This document shows positions 1 to 11,199 of a DNA stretch of 64,000 bases, piece after piece. Made by a program: the position numbers and the translations under genes. Location: contig OX638130.1 of assembly GCA_951804985.1 (NCBI GenBank), forward strand, positions 100,561,700 to 100,625,699, written 5' to 3'. The notes beneath the pieces were generated by a model, which was given only the letters and a program-made list of their open reading frames with translations, was not told the origin of the DNA and did not search any database. Origin of the DNA: Dryomyza anilis (taxonomy: Eukaryota > Arthropoda > Insecta > Diptera > Dryomyzidae). Every line of letters starts with the position of its first letter. Within the stretch, counting starts at the first letter, position 1.

Positions 1-329
1 TTATTGTATTCAAATGTTAGAAATATAAAAAAATATATACAAAATAAAAAATATAAATTAAAACAAAAAAATAATATATTAAATTTAAAAAAATATATAT
101 ATATAAAATAAAAAATATATATATATATATAAAATGGTCAACTAAAAATAAACAACTTAAAAAAAAATATGAAAATAATAAATAATAAATAAAGCTTAAT
201 TAAAATAAACATAAAAATAAAATATGTTTATTTTATAATATAAAAAGAAATAAAAGAAATAATAAATACAAATTAAAATTATAAAAAAAAAAAATAAATA
301 AATATGAGAATAAAATAGAAGTATAAAAA
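1..329. repeat. AT-rich low-complexity flank
   Basis: Almost entirely A and T, with short (TA)n runs near 95-132 and A-rich runs of the AATAAA type. I see no gene or motif here beyond low complexity. It borders the left arm of the inverted-repeat element that starts near 330. Confidence 0.7.
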
Positions 330-1510
330 CTAAATGAAAAAAACTTTTTAAAAAACAAGCTTTTAAAAAAATCTGTACTAAAAAATTAAAAATAAATTTA
401 CTAAAAATATAAAATATATTTATAGTAGGTAGGTATGTATATTTATAATGAATACATATTAATATATGAAATAAATTAAATTTAATCTTATTCAATTTAT
501 ATTACTAAGATATACGTTTATAAGAAATAAATTTTAAAATTTACTAAGAGGTTTGCAAATACAAAAATAAAAGCGTGTGGCGAAATTATTGAATATTACA
601 GTCCAACTCTAGCACTAATAAACTTTGTAATTCAATTTAACTTTTCAATAGTTTTCAATATAATTTTCGAGTAGGGGTAGATCTGTATGGAAGTATCTAT
701 GGGTTTTGTAGGCAATGCTGGTATCGGAAGTCCAATGATATTTTTTTGGCATATGTTATGTTTTTAACTCAGGATAATCTGGCAAAAATGAACTTTTAAT
801 TAGAAATATTTATTTATGTACTTAACTTAAGTCATGGAATTTGGCTAAATAATGTAGATTAACGTTATATAGAGTCGTAATTTCATCGAGGTGTGTTACA
901 CCTGTCAAATAAGCAAACCCTTTAAAATGATACAACTCTCGACTTATAACAGTAGTGCATAGTTTTAAAAATTGAAGTAAAAGCTCATATTTTACATTAT
1001 TTTCGCCATGTATAATCTGGGTGTGACTGGACAAAGAGACGTGATATCTCCTATACAATCTTGCCTTACACTGTGAAGGGTTATAGTGTGCTGAGCGGTT
1101 GCGAGATTTAATGTATAATGAGTTGTAGGTTTGTGATGTATAAGATATATATATATATATAAATATGATTATAATTGTATTCCTGTATCAAATACAAATT
1201 CATATTTAGGCTACATAATTACGAATGTAATATGCTCGTAGTTTTTAATATTTTCGCCGCACGCTTTTATTTTTGTATTTGCAAACCTCTTAGTAAATTT
1301 TAAAATTTATTGCTTATAAACGTATATCTTAGTAATATAAATTGAATAAGATTGAATTTAATTTATTTCATATATTAATATGTATTCATTATAAATATAC
1401 ATACCTACCTACTATAAATATATTTTATATTTTTAGTAAATTTATTTTTAATTTTTTAGTACAGATTTTTTTAAAAGCTTGTTTTTTAAAAAGTTTTTTT
1501 TTATTAGTTT
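330..1510. mobile_element. Element with ~270-bp terminal inverted repeats
   Basis: The left arm (about 330-598) and right arm (about 1238-1510) are reverse complements with only scattered mismatches. Both contain GAGGTTTGCAAATAC/GTATTTGCAAACCTC and TAGGTAGGTATGTAT/ATACATACCTACCTA. Both arms translate to almost the same spurious peptide, which is what exposes the relationship. The 640-bp interior has no transposase-like frame. The outer ends dissolve into A/T runs, so I cannot fix the termini or a target-site duplication. It is most likely a non-autonomous DNA transposon with long inverted repeats, or a foldback element. An inverted segmental duplication is the alternative. Confidence 0.6.
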
Positions 1511-1562
1511 TTTATTTTTCCTTTTTTAGTCATTATATGGTCATTAGAATTATTATTTTGCA

Positions 1563-1740
1563 TAGATCGGTTCAGCGGTTACCAAGTTATAATTTTTGCC
1601 CTTAACACCCTCTGTCGATGGAATTTAGAATTACTTTCTAGTCTGTGAAAATTTCCCCAAGGATTTCCTGTACCAAGCATTGTCAAGATCAGTTAAGTGG
1701 TTATCGAGATATAAAATTTTGATCTTAGCACCCTCTATCG
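1563..1740. repeat. Two-unit tandem repeat, left of Helitron
   Basis: Two related units of roughly 120 bp, each ending in a version of CACCCTCTRTCG (about 1605 and 1730) and each preceded by a GATCRGTTMAGYGGTTA-like stretch. The units resemble the 125-bp family resuming at 2606, so the intervening Helitron appears to have split one array. Similarity was judged by eye and is moderate. No coding potential is visible. Confidence 0.45.
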
Positions 1741-2605
1741 TTTTATAAATGTAGTAACCAAATAATAATTCTCCGCCAAAACAACTTTTCTCAAAGACAA
1801 TTCTTTCTCAGACTGCCCATCCCCGTAGAATTCTTCCCAGTAGAATATTTAGCCGTAGAAATCTTCGCCGTAAAATTCTTCTCCATATAACGCATTTCCG
1901 TAGAATTCTTCCCGGTAGAATTCATCCCGGTATAATTGTTCCCGGTAGAATTCATTCCGGTAGAGTTTTTCCCAGTAGAAGTTTTAGTGTGGTGAGTTTT
2001 AATGTGGTGAGTTTTAGTGTGGTAAATTTAGATGCAGTGAATTTTGGTGTGCTGAGTTTTGATGTGGTGAATTTTAGTGTGGTGAGTATTAGTGTGGTGA
2101 GTTTATAGTGTGGTGAGTTTTTAGTGTGGTAAGTTTTAATGTGGTGAATTTTATTGTGGTGAGTTTTAGTGTGGTGAATTTTTATGTGGTGATTTTTATT
2201 GTGGTGAGTTTTAGTGTAGTGAATTTCAGTGTGGTGAGTTATAGTGTGGTGAATTTTTTTTGGGGAGTTTTAGTGTGGTGAGTTTGTTTTTCTTTATCTT
2301 ATTTTGTCAATTGCTTTTGTTTTCATATTTTTGCTTTTGTTTTATGCTTTTGCTTTTCATTTTTTTTTTTTTGTATTTGAGTTTTTTGTTTTATGTTCGT
2401 GGCTGGTGAAAGTGCCGAGTTATATCATATTGAAAGTTTAGGTTGTATGGGAGGTGCCACGCTTCTTTGTCAATCCCGCCCATATATAGCCTATCATTCC
2501 TTCCAGATTATACCGCATCTGTGGTAAAATTTCAAGAAAATCGGATCAGCAGTTTAGACGGAGAAGCGAAACAAACGTACAAACATATTTATTATATTAA
2601 TAGGA
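1741..2605 (-). mobile_element. Non-autonomous Helitron, 3'-truncated
   Basis: Read on the minus strand, the element starts at 2605 with TCCTATTAATATAATAAA, preceded by A, as expected for a Helitron 5' end (TC after the A of an AT target). A block similar to the complete copy at 5755-6531 follows, including TATATGGGCGGGATTG and ACCTCCCATACAACC. Next come minisatellite A (ACTAAAACTCACCAC, 1985-2285) and minisatellite B (GGTAGAATTCTTCCC, about 1812-1985). It then stops at the TTTTATAAATG shared with the other copies. The roughly 150-bp 3' tail with hairpin and CTAG is missing. The first ~30 bases differ from the 5755 copy, suggesting a subfamily. Confidence 0.75.
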
Positions 2606-3048
2606 TGTCATCTTTCTAGGTGAAGAACGCACTTCAGAGGGTGCATTAATAATAAATGTGACCTCTAGCGGAGAAAGTTCTAAGTTTGCCAAATTTTTCC
2701 CCGTTGCCAATACTATACATGTTTTAAATTTCAATTTTCTAGGTGAAGAACGCACTTTAGAGGGTCTATTAATAGTAAATGCGCCCTCTAGCGGACAAAA
2801 TTCAAAGTTCTGAGTTTGCCATATTTTTCCTCATGTCTAAAACTATACATATACTAAATTTCAACATTCTAGCTAAAGAACAGAACTCACACGGTCCAAA
2901 AATAGTTTTATCGCCCCCTATCGGCCAAAATTCGTACTTTAAAATTATTTTTATATGTGCCACATAGAATACTATATGTGTTTCAAGTTTCAACTCGATC
3001 GGATATAAGGAAGTGTGTTAAATTTGATATTTTTGTGCCCGACATACT
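2606..3048. repeat. ~125-bp tandem repeat, three diverged units
   Basis: Three units start near 2614, 2739 and 2868 with TTCTAGGTGAAGAACGCAC or a diverged form, and carry CCCTCTAGCGG or CCCCCTATCGG about 50 bp further on. The last unit runs into TTTCAACTCGATCGGATA and CCCGACATAC. This resembles the conserved blocks of dipteran interspersed elements, but I cannot name the family. The open frames at 2779-2993 are shadows of this repeat. Confidence 0.6.
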
Positions 3049-3092
3049 AACAAACGAACAAACGAACAAACGAACAAACGAACAAAGGTACA
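3049..3092. repeat. (AAACGAAC)n microsatellite
   Basis: About five copies of an 8-bp unit AAACGAAC at the end of the 125-bp tandem family, just before the A-rich tract. Such tails are common at the ends of dipteran mobile elements. Confidence 0.85.
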
Positions 3093-3107
3093 AACAAGTG
3101 AAGTTAA

Positions 3108-4300
3108 ATAAAAGCTTGTAATAAAAGAATTTAATATAAATATAAGAATCAAATAAAAATAGAAATAAAAGTAGTATAAAACATAATAAAAATAGAAGAA
3201 AAAAATATATAAAAAGAAGAACAAAATAAAAATAAAAGAATACAACAATAAAAATTGATTTAAAAAAAGTAAATATAAAAGAATTAAAAAAAGTAAATAT
3301 AAAAGAATTAAAAATTTAATTATAAAAGTCAAAATAATAAAAAAATGAAATGATAAAAATGAGGAATAAAAAATAGAAGAATAAAATTTAAATAAATGAA
3401 TCAAATAAAAATAGAAGAATAAAATTTAAATAAATGAATGAAAAAAAAAAGAAAAATAAAATATAAATAAAAAAATAAAATATGAAAAAAAAAATAGAAA
3501 AATTCAAAAATAACAAAAATAAAAATAAAAAAAAAATCAAAATAAAAGTACAAGAGTAAAAATATTAAAACATAAAATATGGACATACTAAATACAATTT
3601 AAATCAATAAATATTAATAATAAAAACAAAAAAGTTTAAAAATTAATGACAACTAAAAGAAGAAAAATAAAAGAATAAAAATAATAAAAGTAGAAAAATA
3701 AAATAATAAAAGAAAGAATAAAAAAATATATAAAAAGAATAATGAAAAATATATAAAAAGAATAATGAAAAATATATAAAAAGAAGAATAACAAAAAAAT
3801 ATATAAAGAAAGAAAAGAATGTAAAAATTTAAAAATATAAAATTAAAGTAATAAAAGAAATATTAAATACAAATTAAAAATAATATACATTAAATCAAAT
3901 TATTAAAAAAATAAAAGAAAAAAAATAGAACAACAAAAATAAAAGAGGAAAATATAAGAATATAAAAAATGAAAAATAGAAGAATAAACGAATGGAAGAA
4001 TGAAAAATAAAAGTATTAAGAGAAAGATAAAAATTAAAATACAAATTTAAAATTAAAAATAATAGAAATTAAAAATAATAGAAATGAAAATAAAAATACA
4101 AAATAAAATAAAAAAATAGAAACAAATATATGAAAAATTGAAAAAAAAAATATATATATATAAAGAAAAATAAAAAAAAAAGAAAATATAGAAAATATAG
4201 AAATATAGAAATAGAAAAAAAATAAAAATATTAAAGATTAAATATTAAATATTTAAAAAAATTAAAATGTAAATAATAACAATATGAAAAATAAAAACAA
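3108..4300. repeat. A-rich low-complexity tract, ~1.2 kb
   Basis: The stretch is built almost only from A and T with scattered G, mostly AATAAAAG, TAAAAATA and ATATAAAAAG words. A short near-repeat, AATATATAAAAAGAATAATG, recurs around 3725-3790. The minus-strand open frames here (F/Y/L/I only) are compositional artefacts. I see no gene. Confidence 0.8.
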
Positions 4301-4860
4301 TAAATGCAACGCTATACAATTTCGCACATCCATATTATCCTTGCCATTGTTGTGTTGCATTTTATTTTTAATTGTTCTTGCTTAAATTTGTCGCAACAAT
4401 ATATATTTATTTTATAACAAAAAAACAAAATAATAAAAATTAAAAAAAAGCTATATAATCTGTGGCTTTGTAGCGGTTTGTATTGCTTTTTTTATATTTG
4501 TTGCAGTGGCGTCTTTTTTGTACGCGCGTTCTGTGTTTATTGGCTTTTTTTTTTACTGACTTTTCGACTGCATCTGTACTTCTCTTGCTTTCTCTATCGT
4601 TCTCTGTACGCCTTACACTTCTTGTGCTGTGTCTGTCTCTTGCGCATATTGGCCAGGCCAGACCAGTTAGTCGCCACCCAGAGTCGGCCCCACTATGGAT
4701 GTAATTTGTATGAATTATTCATGCAGCTTTCGGACGCATGATAAATGGCTGACACTCGCCGCCATCACGATGCTGTTGTAACGTGTCCCAGTCCGTCGGA
4801 CTGTGTGTATGTGTGTGTGAGAATTAGCGGTTTTAATCCCGCGATGACAAAATTCGGTTT
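4300..4860. other. Non-repetitive block, possible conserved noncoding DNA
   Basis: Base composition is clearly more balanced here than in the surroundings, especially 4620-4830, which holds GGCCAGGCCAGACCAG, GCAGCTTTCGGACGCATG and ATAAATGGCTGACAC. The overlapping frames at 4478-4741 translate to C/F/L-rich peptides with no domain I recognise. Homeobox-like ATTA and CATAAA words occur near 4710-4750. An enhancer or conserved intronic element is possible but unproven. Confidence 0.3.
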
Positions 4861-4989
4861 AATTGCAAAATATTAAATTGAAATATGCGCCATATATGCG
4901 CTATAGTAACGATAATTTATAAAATTACTCATATATCACAAGAATAATAAAAATAAATCTATAGAAAACTTATTCGTTTATTACGATTT

Positions 4990-6910
4990 TGATATACGAT
5001 TTAATATTTTGCTATTTTCTAGATGGCTATAACTTTTTTTTTTATTTAAAAATAAATGTTTGGCAATTACTTTTTAATTTCCCACAATAATAACATATAT
5101 ATATGATTTACCCAAATACATATAGTATTAGCAAATATATTATAATTATCACAATTTGTTAAAAAAAATAAAATTATTGTCTTGATAACTATTATTATAG
5201 TGTACTGTTCAAAAATCATGTTTGTGGCTAACATATATAATTTCTTAGTTTACAGCAAATGCATAACATTTCCAATTAACAGTACTAATTGTCATTATAA
5301 TTCTTTACTTAATTAAAAAAACAAAAATGTATCATAAAATATTTATTATTTTATTAATTTATCACAATAACTATAATTCTACCAAACATATATATAATTT
5401 TAGCAAATATATTATGTTTAAAAACAATTTCATAAAAAAATATATTTCGAAATTTATAAACCATTATAATTATAACATGTAGCTTAAAAATCATATTTTT
5501 GTTGCTAAAAAACTTATTTTTTTAGTTTATAGCAAATATATTATGTTTACCCTTAACATTAATAGTTGCCTCAATCATTTTTTTTTAATACTAAAAGAAA
5601 TGTCCTGTTTTCTGAAATAATTTATTATTTTATTATACTTATTATTATTTTAATTACTTATTACAATAAAAATATTATTTGAAACTATTGTTTACTTCAA
5701 ACATATATTTTGGTTACATCAGAGGTATTTTGTTACCAACTGACATAATCAGTATCTATATATATAAAACTCTTGGTTCGTCTGTCAGTCTGTCGGTCTG
5801 TCTGTCTGTCTGTCTGTTTGTTCCAGCATCACGTCTAAACCGCTGAACCGATTTAACTGAAATTTTGCACCAGGATACTATGGAGTCCGGAGGGTGTCAT
5901 AGGCTGTATATGGGCGGGATTGGACAAAGGTGCGTGGTACCTCCCATACAACCTAAACTTTCAAAACGACATAACTCAGCACATACACAACCTAAAAAGA
6001 TGAAACAAAAAACTAAAACTCACCACAATAAAACTCACCAAACTAAAACTCACCACACTAAAAATTCACCACACTAAAACTCACCACACCAAAACTCACC
6101 ACACTAAAACACACCACACTAAAACTCACCACACTAAAAATTCACTAAACTAAAAATTCAACACACTAAAACTCACCACATTAAAACTAACTACACTTAA
6201 ACTTCTACTGGGAAAAACTCTACGAGGAAGAATTCTACCGGGAAGAGTTCTATGGGGAAGAATTTTACGGAGAAGATTTCTACGGGGAAGATTTCTACGG
6301 GGAAGAATTCTACGCCGAAATATTCTACTGTTTGAATTGTTTTTGAGAAAAGTTGTTTTGGCAGAGAATTATTATTTGGTTACTACATTTATAAAACCAA
6401 TAAAAATTTCCACAGCGAAGCACGGGCCCCTGATATAAAAAATAATAATAATGTTTTTTTATATTAATAAAATCGCTTTATATCTATGAATTCACAAAAT
6501 CTTGGCACGAGTCGTGCACGGGTCCAGCTAGTTCATTATAATTTCTTATGAGCTCTTAAAATGAGTTAATATGCAAAATGATTAAAAAATATAAATTTGT
6601 ATGTTTAACATAATATAAATTTTTTTATCTATTTACAGCAAAAAAATTATGTTTGCCATGAACACAATTTAATGTTAAAAAATTGCATTCAGTGTTTTTG
6701 AAATAATTACTCAATATTTTGTTACAAAACATATGATATATTTAACACATACTGTCAAAAAATGAATAAATTTATTGCTACAGTTACTGTATTTACCATT
6801 TATAGTTGTTGTGAACATTATTATTTCTTTAACTCAGATTATATATAATGAGTACCAAAAAATGTTTAAACTTTTTTAATACCATCAAAATTATATATTA
6901 ATAATATTTT
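4990..6910. repeat. Degenerate ~300-bp tandem repeat, split by a Helitron
   Basis: Diverged units share TTAGTTTACAGCAAAT followed by ATTATGTTT-like sequence near 5247, 5525 and 6638. After subtracting the 777-bp Helitron (5755-6531), the spacing is about 280-335 bp. Each unit also carries GAAATAATT and ATTACTTA/TATCACAAT-like words. Identity is low, so the array is old. No coding potential is seen. Confidence 0.5.
5755..6531 (+). mobile_element. Complete non-autonomous Helitron (777 bp)
   Basis: The element starts with TCTATATATATAAAACTC right after an A and ends with CTAG right before a T, the A^T insertion expected of Helitrons. At the 3' end GCACGAGTCGTGC (6505-6517) can form a short hairpin about 10 bp before CTAG. 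In order it holds a TA run, a (GTCY)n block (about 5778-5820), a unique block with TATATGGGCGGGATTG, minisatellite A (about 6010-6200, 15-bp ACTAAAACTCACCAC), minisatellite B (about 6210-6340, GGGAAGAATTCTACC) and a unique 3' tail. No Rep or helicase frame is present, so mobilisation would need a partner elsewhere. Its 3' tail is almost identical to that of the copy at 31382, suggesting fairly recent activity. Confidence 0.85.
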
Positions 6911-7130
6911 TTCTCTTTTTATTTTAGGTAAGTTTACTGCTTTATCCTGCTGAGACATCAACAGTTAATTGGTTGAGTATAAAATATGTTTGAAATTTAT
7001 ATAACGACGACTTTAATTCACGATTTTAATTCAATTTAAAAAACATATTTAATTTTAATTTTATTAAAATGTAAAAATGCATAGCTATAACTAGTTTTGT
7101 CTACTTGGCATAATAAACTATATAATTCAT
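6911..7130. other. AT-rich DNA without visible features
   Basis: AT-rich sequence between the degenerate 300-bp repeat and a GCAAGAACAAG-family copy. I see no gene, RNA or repeat structure. Confidence 0.5.
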
Positions 7131-7260
7131 AGTCACTTTTTCGAATGGTGATCATGTTCTTGCTCTGGTAGGTTCGTTCTTGTTCTTGCATCGGCAGATC
7201 GAACTATTTTTTTTGTTCTAACAAATACTGGAAGAACAAGAGTCTTACATTTTTTACTTA
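7130..7260. repeat. GCAAGAACAAG-family dispersed copy
   Basis: Contains GTTCTTGCTCTGG, GTTCGTTCTTGTTCTTGCAT and GGCAGATCGAAC, then AACTGGAAGAACAAGAG-like sequence. These are the words of the large array at 45170-46480, in both orientations. Function is unknown. Confidence 0.6.
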
Positions 7261-8934
7261 CTATTAATTGCAATAGTATTTTTAAGTCGTTCTCACCCAC
7301 TACTTAGAATAAAAAAAATATAGTTCTGTGGAAAAATAGTTTAACAAAAAAATTGAACGCAATTTTTTCTTTTAATTGTCTAGACTAATTTTAATATACT
7401 AATGAATGCTAATATTCCAATCCGTTTTTAATATGATTGAATCTAAACTTGGAAAATTTAGATTTGCTTAGGGATTTTTTTTATCATTTACGATTTAATG
7501 CAAAACAAAAAATGATGTATGGTTATATCTAGAGCATAGTCCAAACTAGCTATCAAAATTACTAACTTTTTTTTTAATTGATCCACTTTTTAAAATATTC
7601 TCTGATATTTTGACGGAAACTGTGTTGATGGAGCCTATTTTAAAAAAGAGAACCGATACAAAAAAGTTAGTAATTTTCATTGTTAGTTTCAACAATGATA
7701 TGCATTATCATAAATCATTTTCTTATTTATTATTAGATTCATAATGCTAAAAAATTCGTCTAAAAATAGTCTAAAAAAATCAATATTTTTCGAGTTTAGA
7801 CTCAAATTTCTTAAAAAGCTATCGGAGTAATAGTATTTATAGAAATATTATAATTAGTCTTGACAATTGAAAGAATAATTACGTTTACAGTTTTTTTGTA
7901 TACTGTTTGTGTAAGGAATTTTATTTATTTAATTATAAAAAGTGGCTGAAAAGGGCCTGAAAATTCGAGAGCAATTTTCATAAAAACGTTACATAATAGA
8001 AAAAAAAAACAAGTTTGCAGACAAAATTAGCAACGGCGATTTATATGGAATTGATGTACGTTGATGATCATGGCAAACATTTTTCTCGTTTTGTTGAGTA
8101 GTGTAATTTATTTTTTCAGACGATCATGTAATCCTTGCACGACAATCGCTTATGTAAACTCAATTACTGTGTTTTAATCATAGGAATCAACATTAATAAT
8201 GCAGTTTCCTAGATGGTTATTCTTGTAGCTTGCACTTGACATTTTCATGTTTATTTGTTTTTATTATTATTATATTTTTTATGTATACTGCTTCTGTAAC
8301 TAGATACGGAATATAAAAACTCACTGAACAATCTTTTTTTTTTATTACGAACAACATATGAGCACCGCAAGAGTAGCAAGGATAGTAGTCCGATTGAAAC
8401 GTACATCAAATAAACTAAAGAGTAAAAGAGACAACTAGAGAACACACAAAGACAGCATTTAATAAATAGCGGTAACACAGCAGACATGCAGTGCTACTTT
8501 GGGACAACATACGCGCGAAAATATAAAATGCGAAAAATCTCATTTAATATGAATTGTGATTTTTACATTCCGCATATCTATAGTCTCTACTGTACTTGAG
8601 TGATAGACAACAATATAATATGCTAAATTTAAAAAAAGAAGAAAATTGTACAATGCCAGAATATTTTTCGGAATACTTTCTGTTGAAATAGTAAAAAAAA
8701 AATAAATTTTTAAAACAATGTATGAAAACGTTTTAAGTTGCAAAAGTGGTTACCATAAATGCAAGTAATCATTTAAATACAAAACCAGGTATTTCGATAA
8801 CCTTATATTGTTATTGATTGGCCATAAAACAAATTTCTTTAATATGTTTTAAAAATTGGTTTATATAAAATAATTTGATATAATCGATTTAATTTTTTTT
8901 TAATAAAAGCGTAGAATTATTAGTTCTTAACTAA
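7261..8934. other. AT-rich intergenic or intronic DNA
   Basis: No repeat array and no convincing coding frame. The minus-strand frames at 8251-8487 and 8540-8743 give S/Y/L/F-rich peptides without recognisable domains. A short stretch near 8350-8500 has somewhat higher G+C. Confidence 0.5.
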
Positions 8935-9250
8935 TAACTAACTAAGTTATATAAAAGTGGCTTGTATGGGAGGTGGGCGTGTCCGTTGACCGATTTGGCT
9001 CATTTTCAAACTCAGTCCCTACTTTTGGCTAAAATATATTGAGACGAAATTTCATCGCATTCTGATCAGTCTTTCTCAAGTTATCGTGTATACGGACAGC
9101 AAGACAGACAGACGGACATAGCTAAACGGACTCGGGTAGTGATGCTGATCAAGAATATATATACTTTTACATACCGGATACGCCTCCTAAGGGGCGTTAC
9201 AATATACGCACAATGTTAATATACCCTGTTCCTCATAGATGTAGGGTATA
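8935..9250 (-). mobile_element. mini-me/DINE-like element
   Basis: Read on the minus strand it begins with the stem TATACCCT/AGGGTATA (9220-9227 and 9243-9250). It continues through TATATATTCTTGATCAGCAT and a (GTCY)n block (about 9098-9118), and ends with a GCCCACCTCCCATACAAGCC block near 8965. This order matches the more complete copy at 58505-59161. It matches the published description of dipteran mini-me elements, which carry TA and GTCY proto-microsatellites; the name is from memory. There is no open frame. Confidence 0.65.
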
Positions 9251-9259
9251 TTAAACCAA

Positions 9260-10060
9260 GGTATCCATTTTTAGTTGATTAGTATTTTAATAAATTTGTA
9301 ACGATTTAGTTACGAAGAAATTAAATAATTTTTTAATCGTATATAATTTAATGAAATACTTTATGTAAAAAAAAAATATTTGTCGAATATATTTAAACTA
9401 TTTAAATTTTGAACCGGTTTTTTTTTTAAATCGGGTACCAAAAATGTGTCATCACTTATATGGTTATTTTTCTTTTAAATTATATCATCTTCTACAGATG
9501 AAAAATGAATAAATTAGATTGCAATTTTTTTAGTTGATTAGACTGTAAATAAAATTGTAAAAAAACGTTGACGAAAAATTTGAGTAATCGTTTATAATTC
9601 ATTTTAATTTTATAAAATACTTTCTGTAAAACTAGTTAAGTAATACATATAAGAAACACATTTTTTTAGTTGATTCTTTCATCAATCAAAAGTTTGCAAA
9701 CCATTTTTATTTTCAACCAGTTTTAATTCATATACCGGGTACCAAAAAACTTATAATAAATTTGAATCGTTTTTTTTTGTTTTATAAAATTACATTAATT
9801 ACTAAAGGTAAAAAAAAACAAATAAATCGGTAACCATTTTTTTAATGATATATAATACGTTTACGACAATTAATCATTCTAATTTTATCATTTTAATTTA
9901 CAGCTTAATATGTAAAACGAACAACTACTAAATGTAATAAAAGTTATATTGCTTGATTCTTTATTTTTTTAAACCAATAAAATACCAATAAAACCGAAAA
10001 CTAAAAAAAACCGAGTACCAAAGAACCGAGTACCAAATAAAATAACTTGTCAAAATTCAG
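9260..10060. repeat. Degenerate ~270-300-bp tandem repeat
   Basis: Recurring words are TTTTTAGTTGATTA (about 9271, 9527 and a diverged one at 9665), AATACTTTMTGTAAAA (9355, 9617) and CGGGTACCAAA or CGAGTACCAAA (9433, 9737, 10012, 10028). Spacing is about 260-300 bp with poor identity, so it is an old tandem repeat. No gene is visible. Confidence 0.5.
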
Positions 10061-11190
10061 TTATTATTTAAAACAACTTAAAAATAATTTTTAGTTTTTT
10101 TATTGCCTTCAAGGCAACTAAATTATAAAAGCAACTACAACATGTAATGAGGAAACATTAAACTTGAAAAATATATTGGTCTACTTGAAGAAACACATTT
10201 ATCAGCTGAACCACAACAAAGCTTTTCAAAAAAGTTTCTTCGTCATTTTTTTGCTATTGACCTCCGACTTATGTTCTTCTACTGCCACCTACTACTTATT
10301 TCCGTCGATTTCATTCTCAAAAGTTGCTGTATAACTAACTTTATTTTATATTATTTTTTTTTTTTGCTGTTATGTCGTCAAGATATATTAACAAGCCAAA
10401 GCCTTTGGGCCAAGTTTTTCAATAGCTAAAATGTTTTCTAATATTTGCTTTAAAACATTTTTTCTACATCTCTTATTTCGTCCAACCAACCAACTATTCG
10501 TTTCAATTTCTATTGTGCGCGCGTATCGAGAAAAAAAATCCAAAAAAACTCCTTTTAGATTTGAAAAGTTTTGCACAAAGTTGCTGTCCTCAGCAAAAAG
10601 CGGGTATTGTACTTTGTTAAAGGTCTAAAACACTTGAAGCTGTTTTTATTTGACAAAAATAAAATATAAAAAATTTATATAAATTGACAGCAATGAAGAA
10701 GCTGCTGTCTTCAATTTTGTTTTGTCATTTTTATCTACGGCATGTTTCAATTTTTTTTTGTTATGCATCACCTTAACAACTATTTTTCTTTAATTTTCTA
10801 TTTTCTTGCTTCATTTTCAATATATATATATTTTATTATATTTCTTGTCTTGGCATCGCTTCAACGATTTTCGATAACATTTGCTACGCTTTGGCAGCCA
10901 GGCCACCTAAAATCGTATATGGATGGCGTCACGTTGATGACTGCGGCATTTTTGAGGACCATTTTTTCTTATTTTTTTTTGCATTTGAAGTAGTTTTTCC
11001 GTATATACGTATTTTAATTATTTAGATAAAATGTATACCTAAAAGTAGGCAACATTTAGTTTCACCACTTCAAACGGATAGTTGACTCATTTCTTCAAAT
11101 ACATTTTTTTTATATAAAAATCCGAAATCTATGCTTTTAGTTTGTAACATTAATTAATACATCGTCTATAATTCTACGTAAAAGTATGCA
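10061..11190. other. Mixed AT-rich DNA with two slightly GC-richer spots
   Basis: No array and no supported gene. More complex sequence lies at 10200-10320 and 10850-10960, the latter with TTTGGCAGCCAGGCCACC and GGATGGCGTCACGTTGATGA. The open frame at 10742-10993 covers the latter, but its peptide is F/L/Y-rich and lacks a recognisable domain. Conserved noncoding DNA is possible. Confidence 0.35.
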
Positions 11191-11199
11191 TTATTTTTT

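Noticed and set aside
3018..3586. F/Y/L-rich minus-strand membrane protein
   Set aside because: Composition artefact of the A-rich tract; its only complex part reads the (AAACGAAC)n microsatellite.
5778..5820. Standalone (GTCY)n microsatellite
   Set aside because: It lies inside the Helitron at 5755-6531 and is part of that element.
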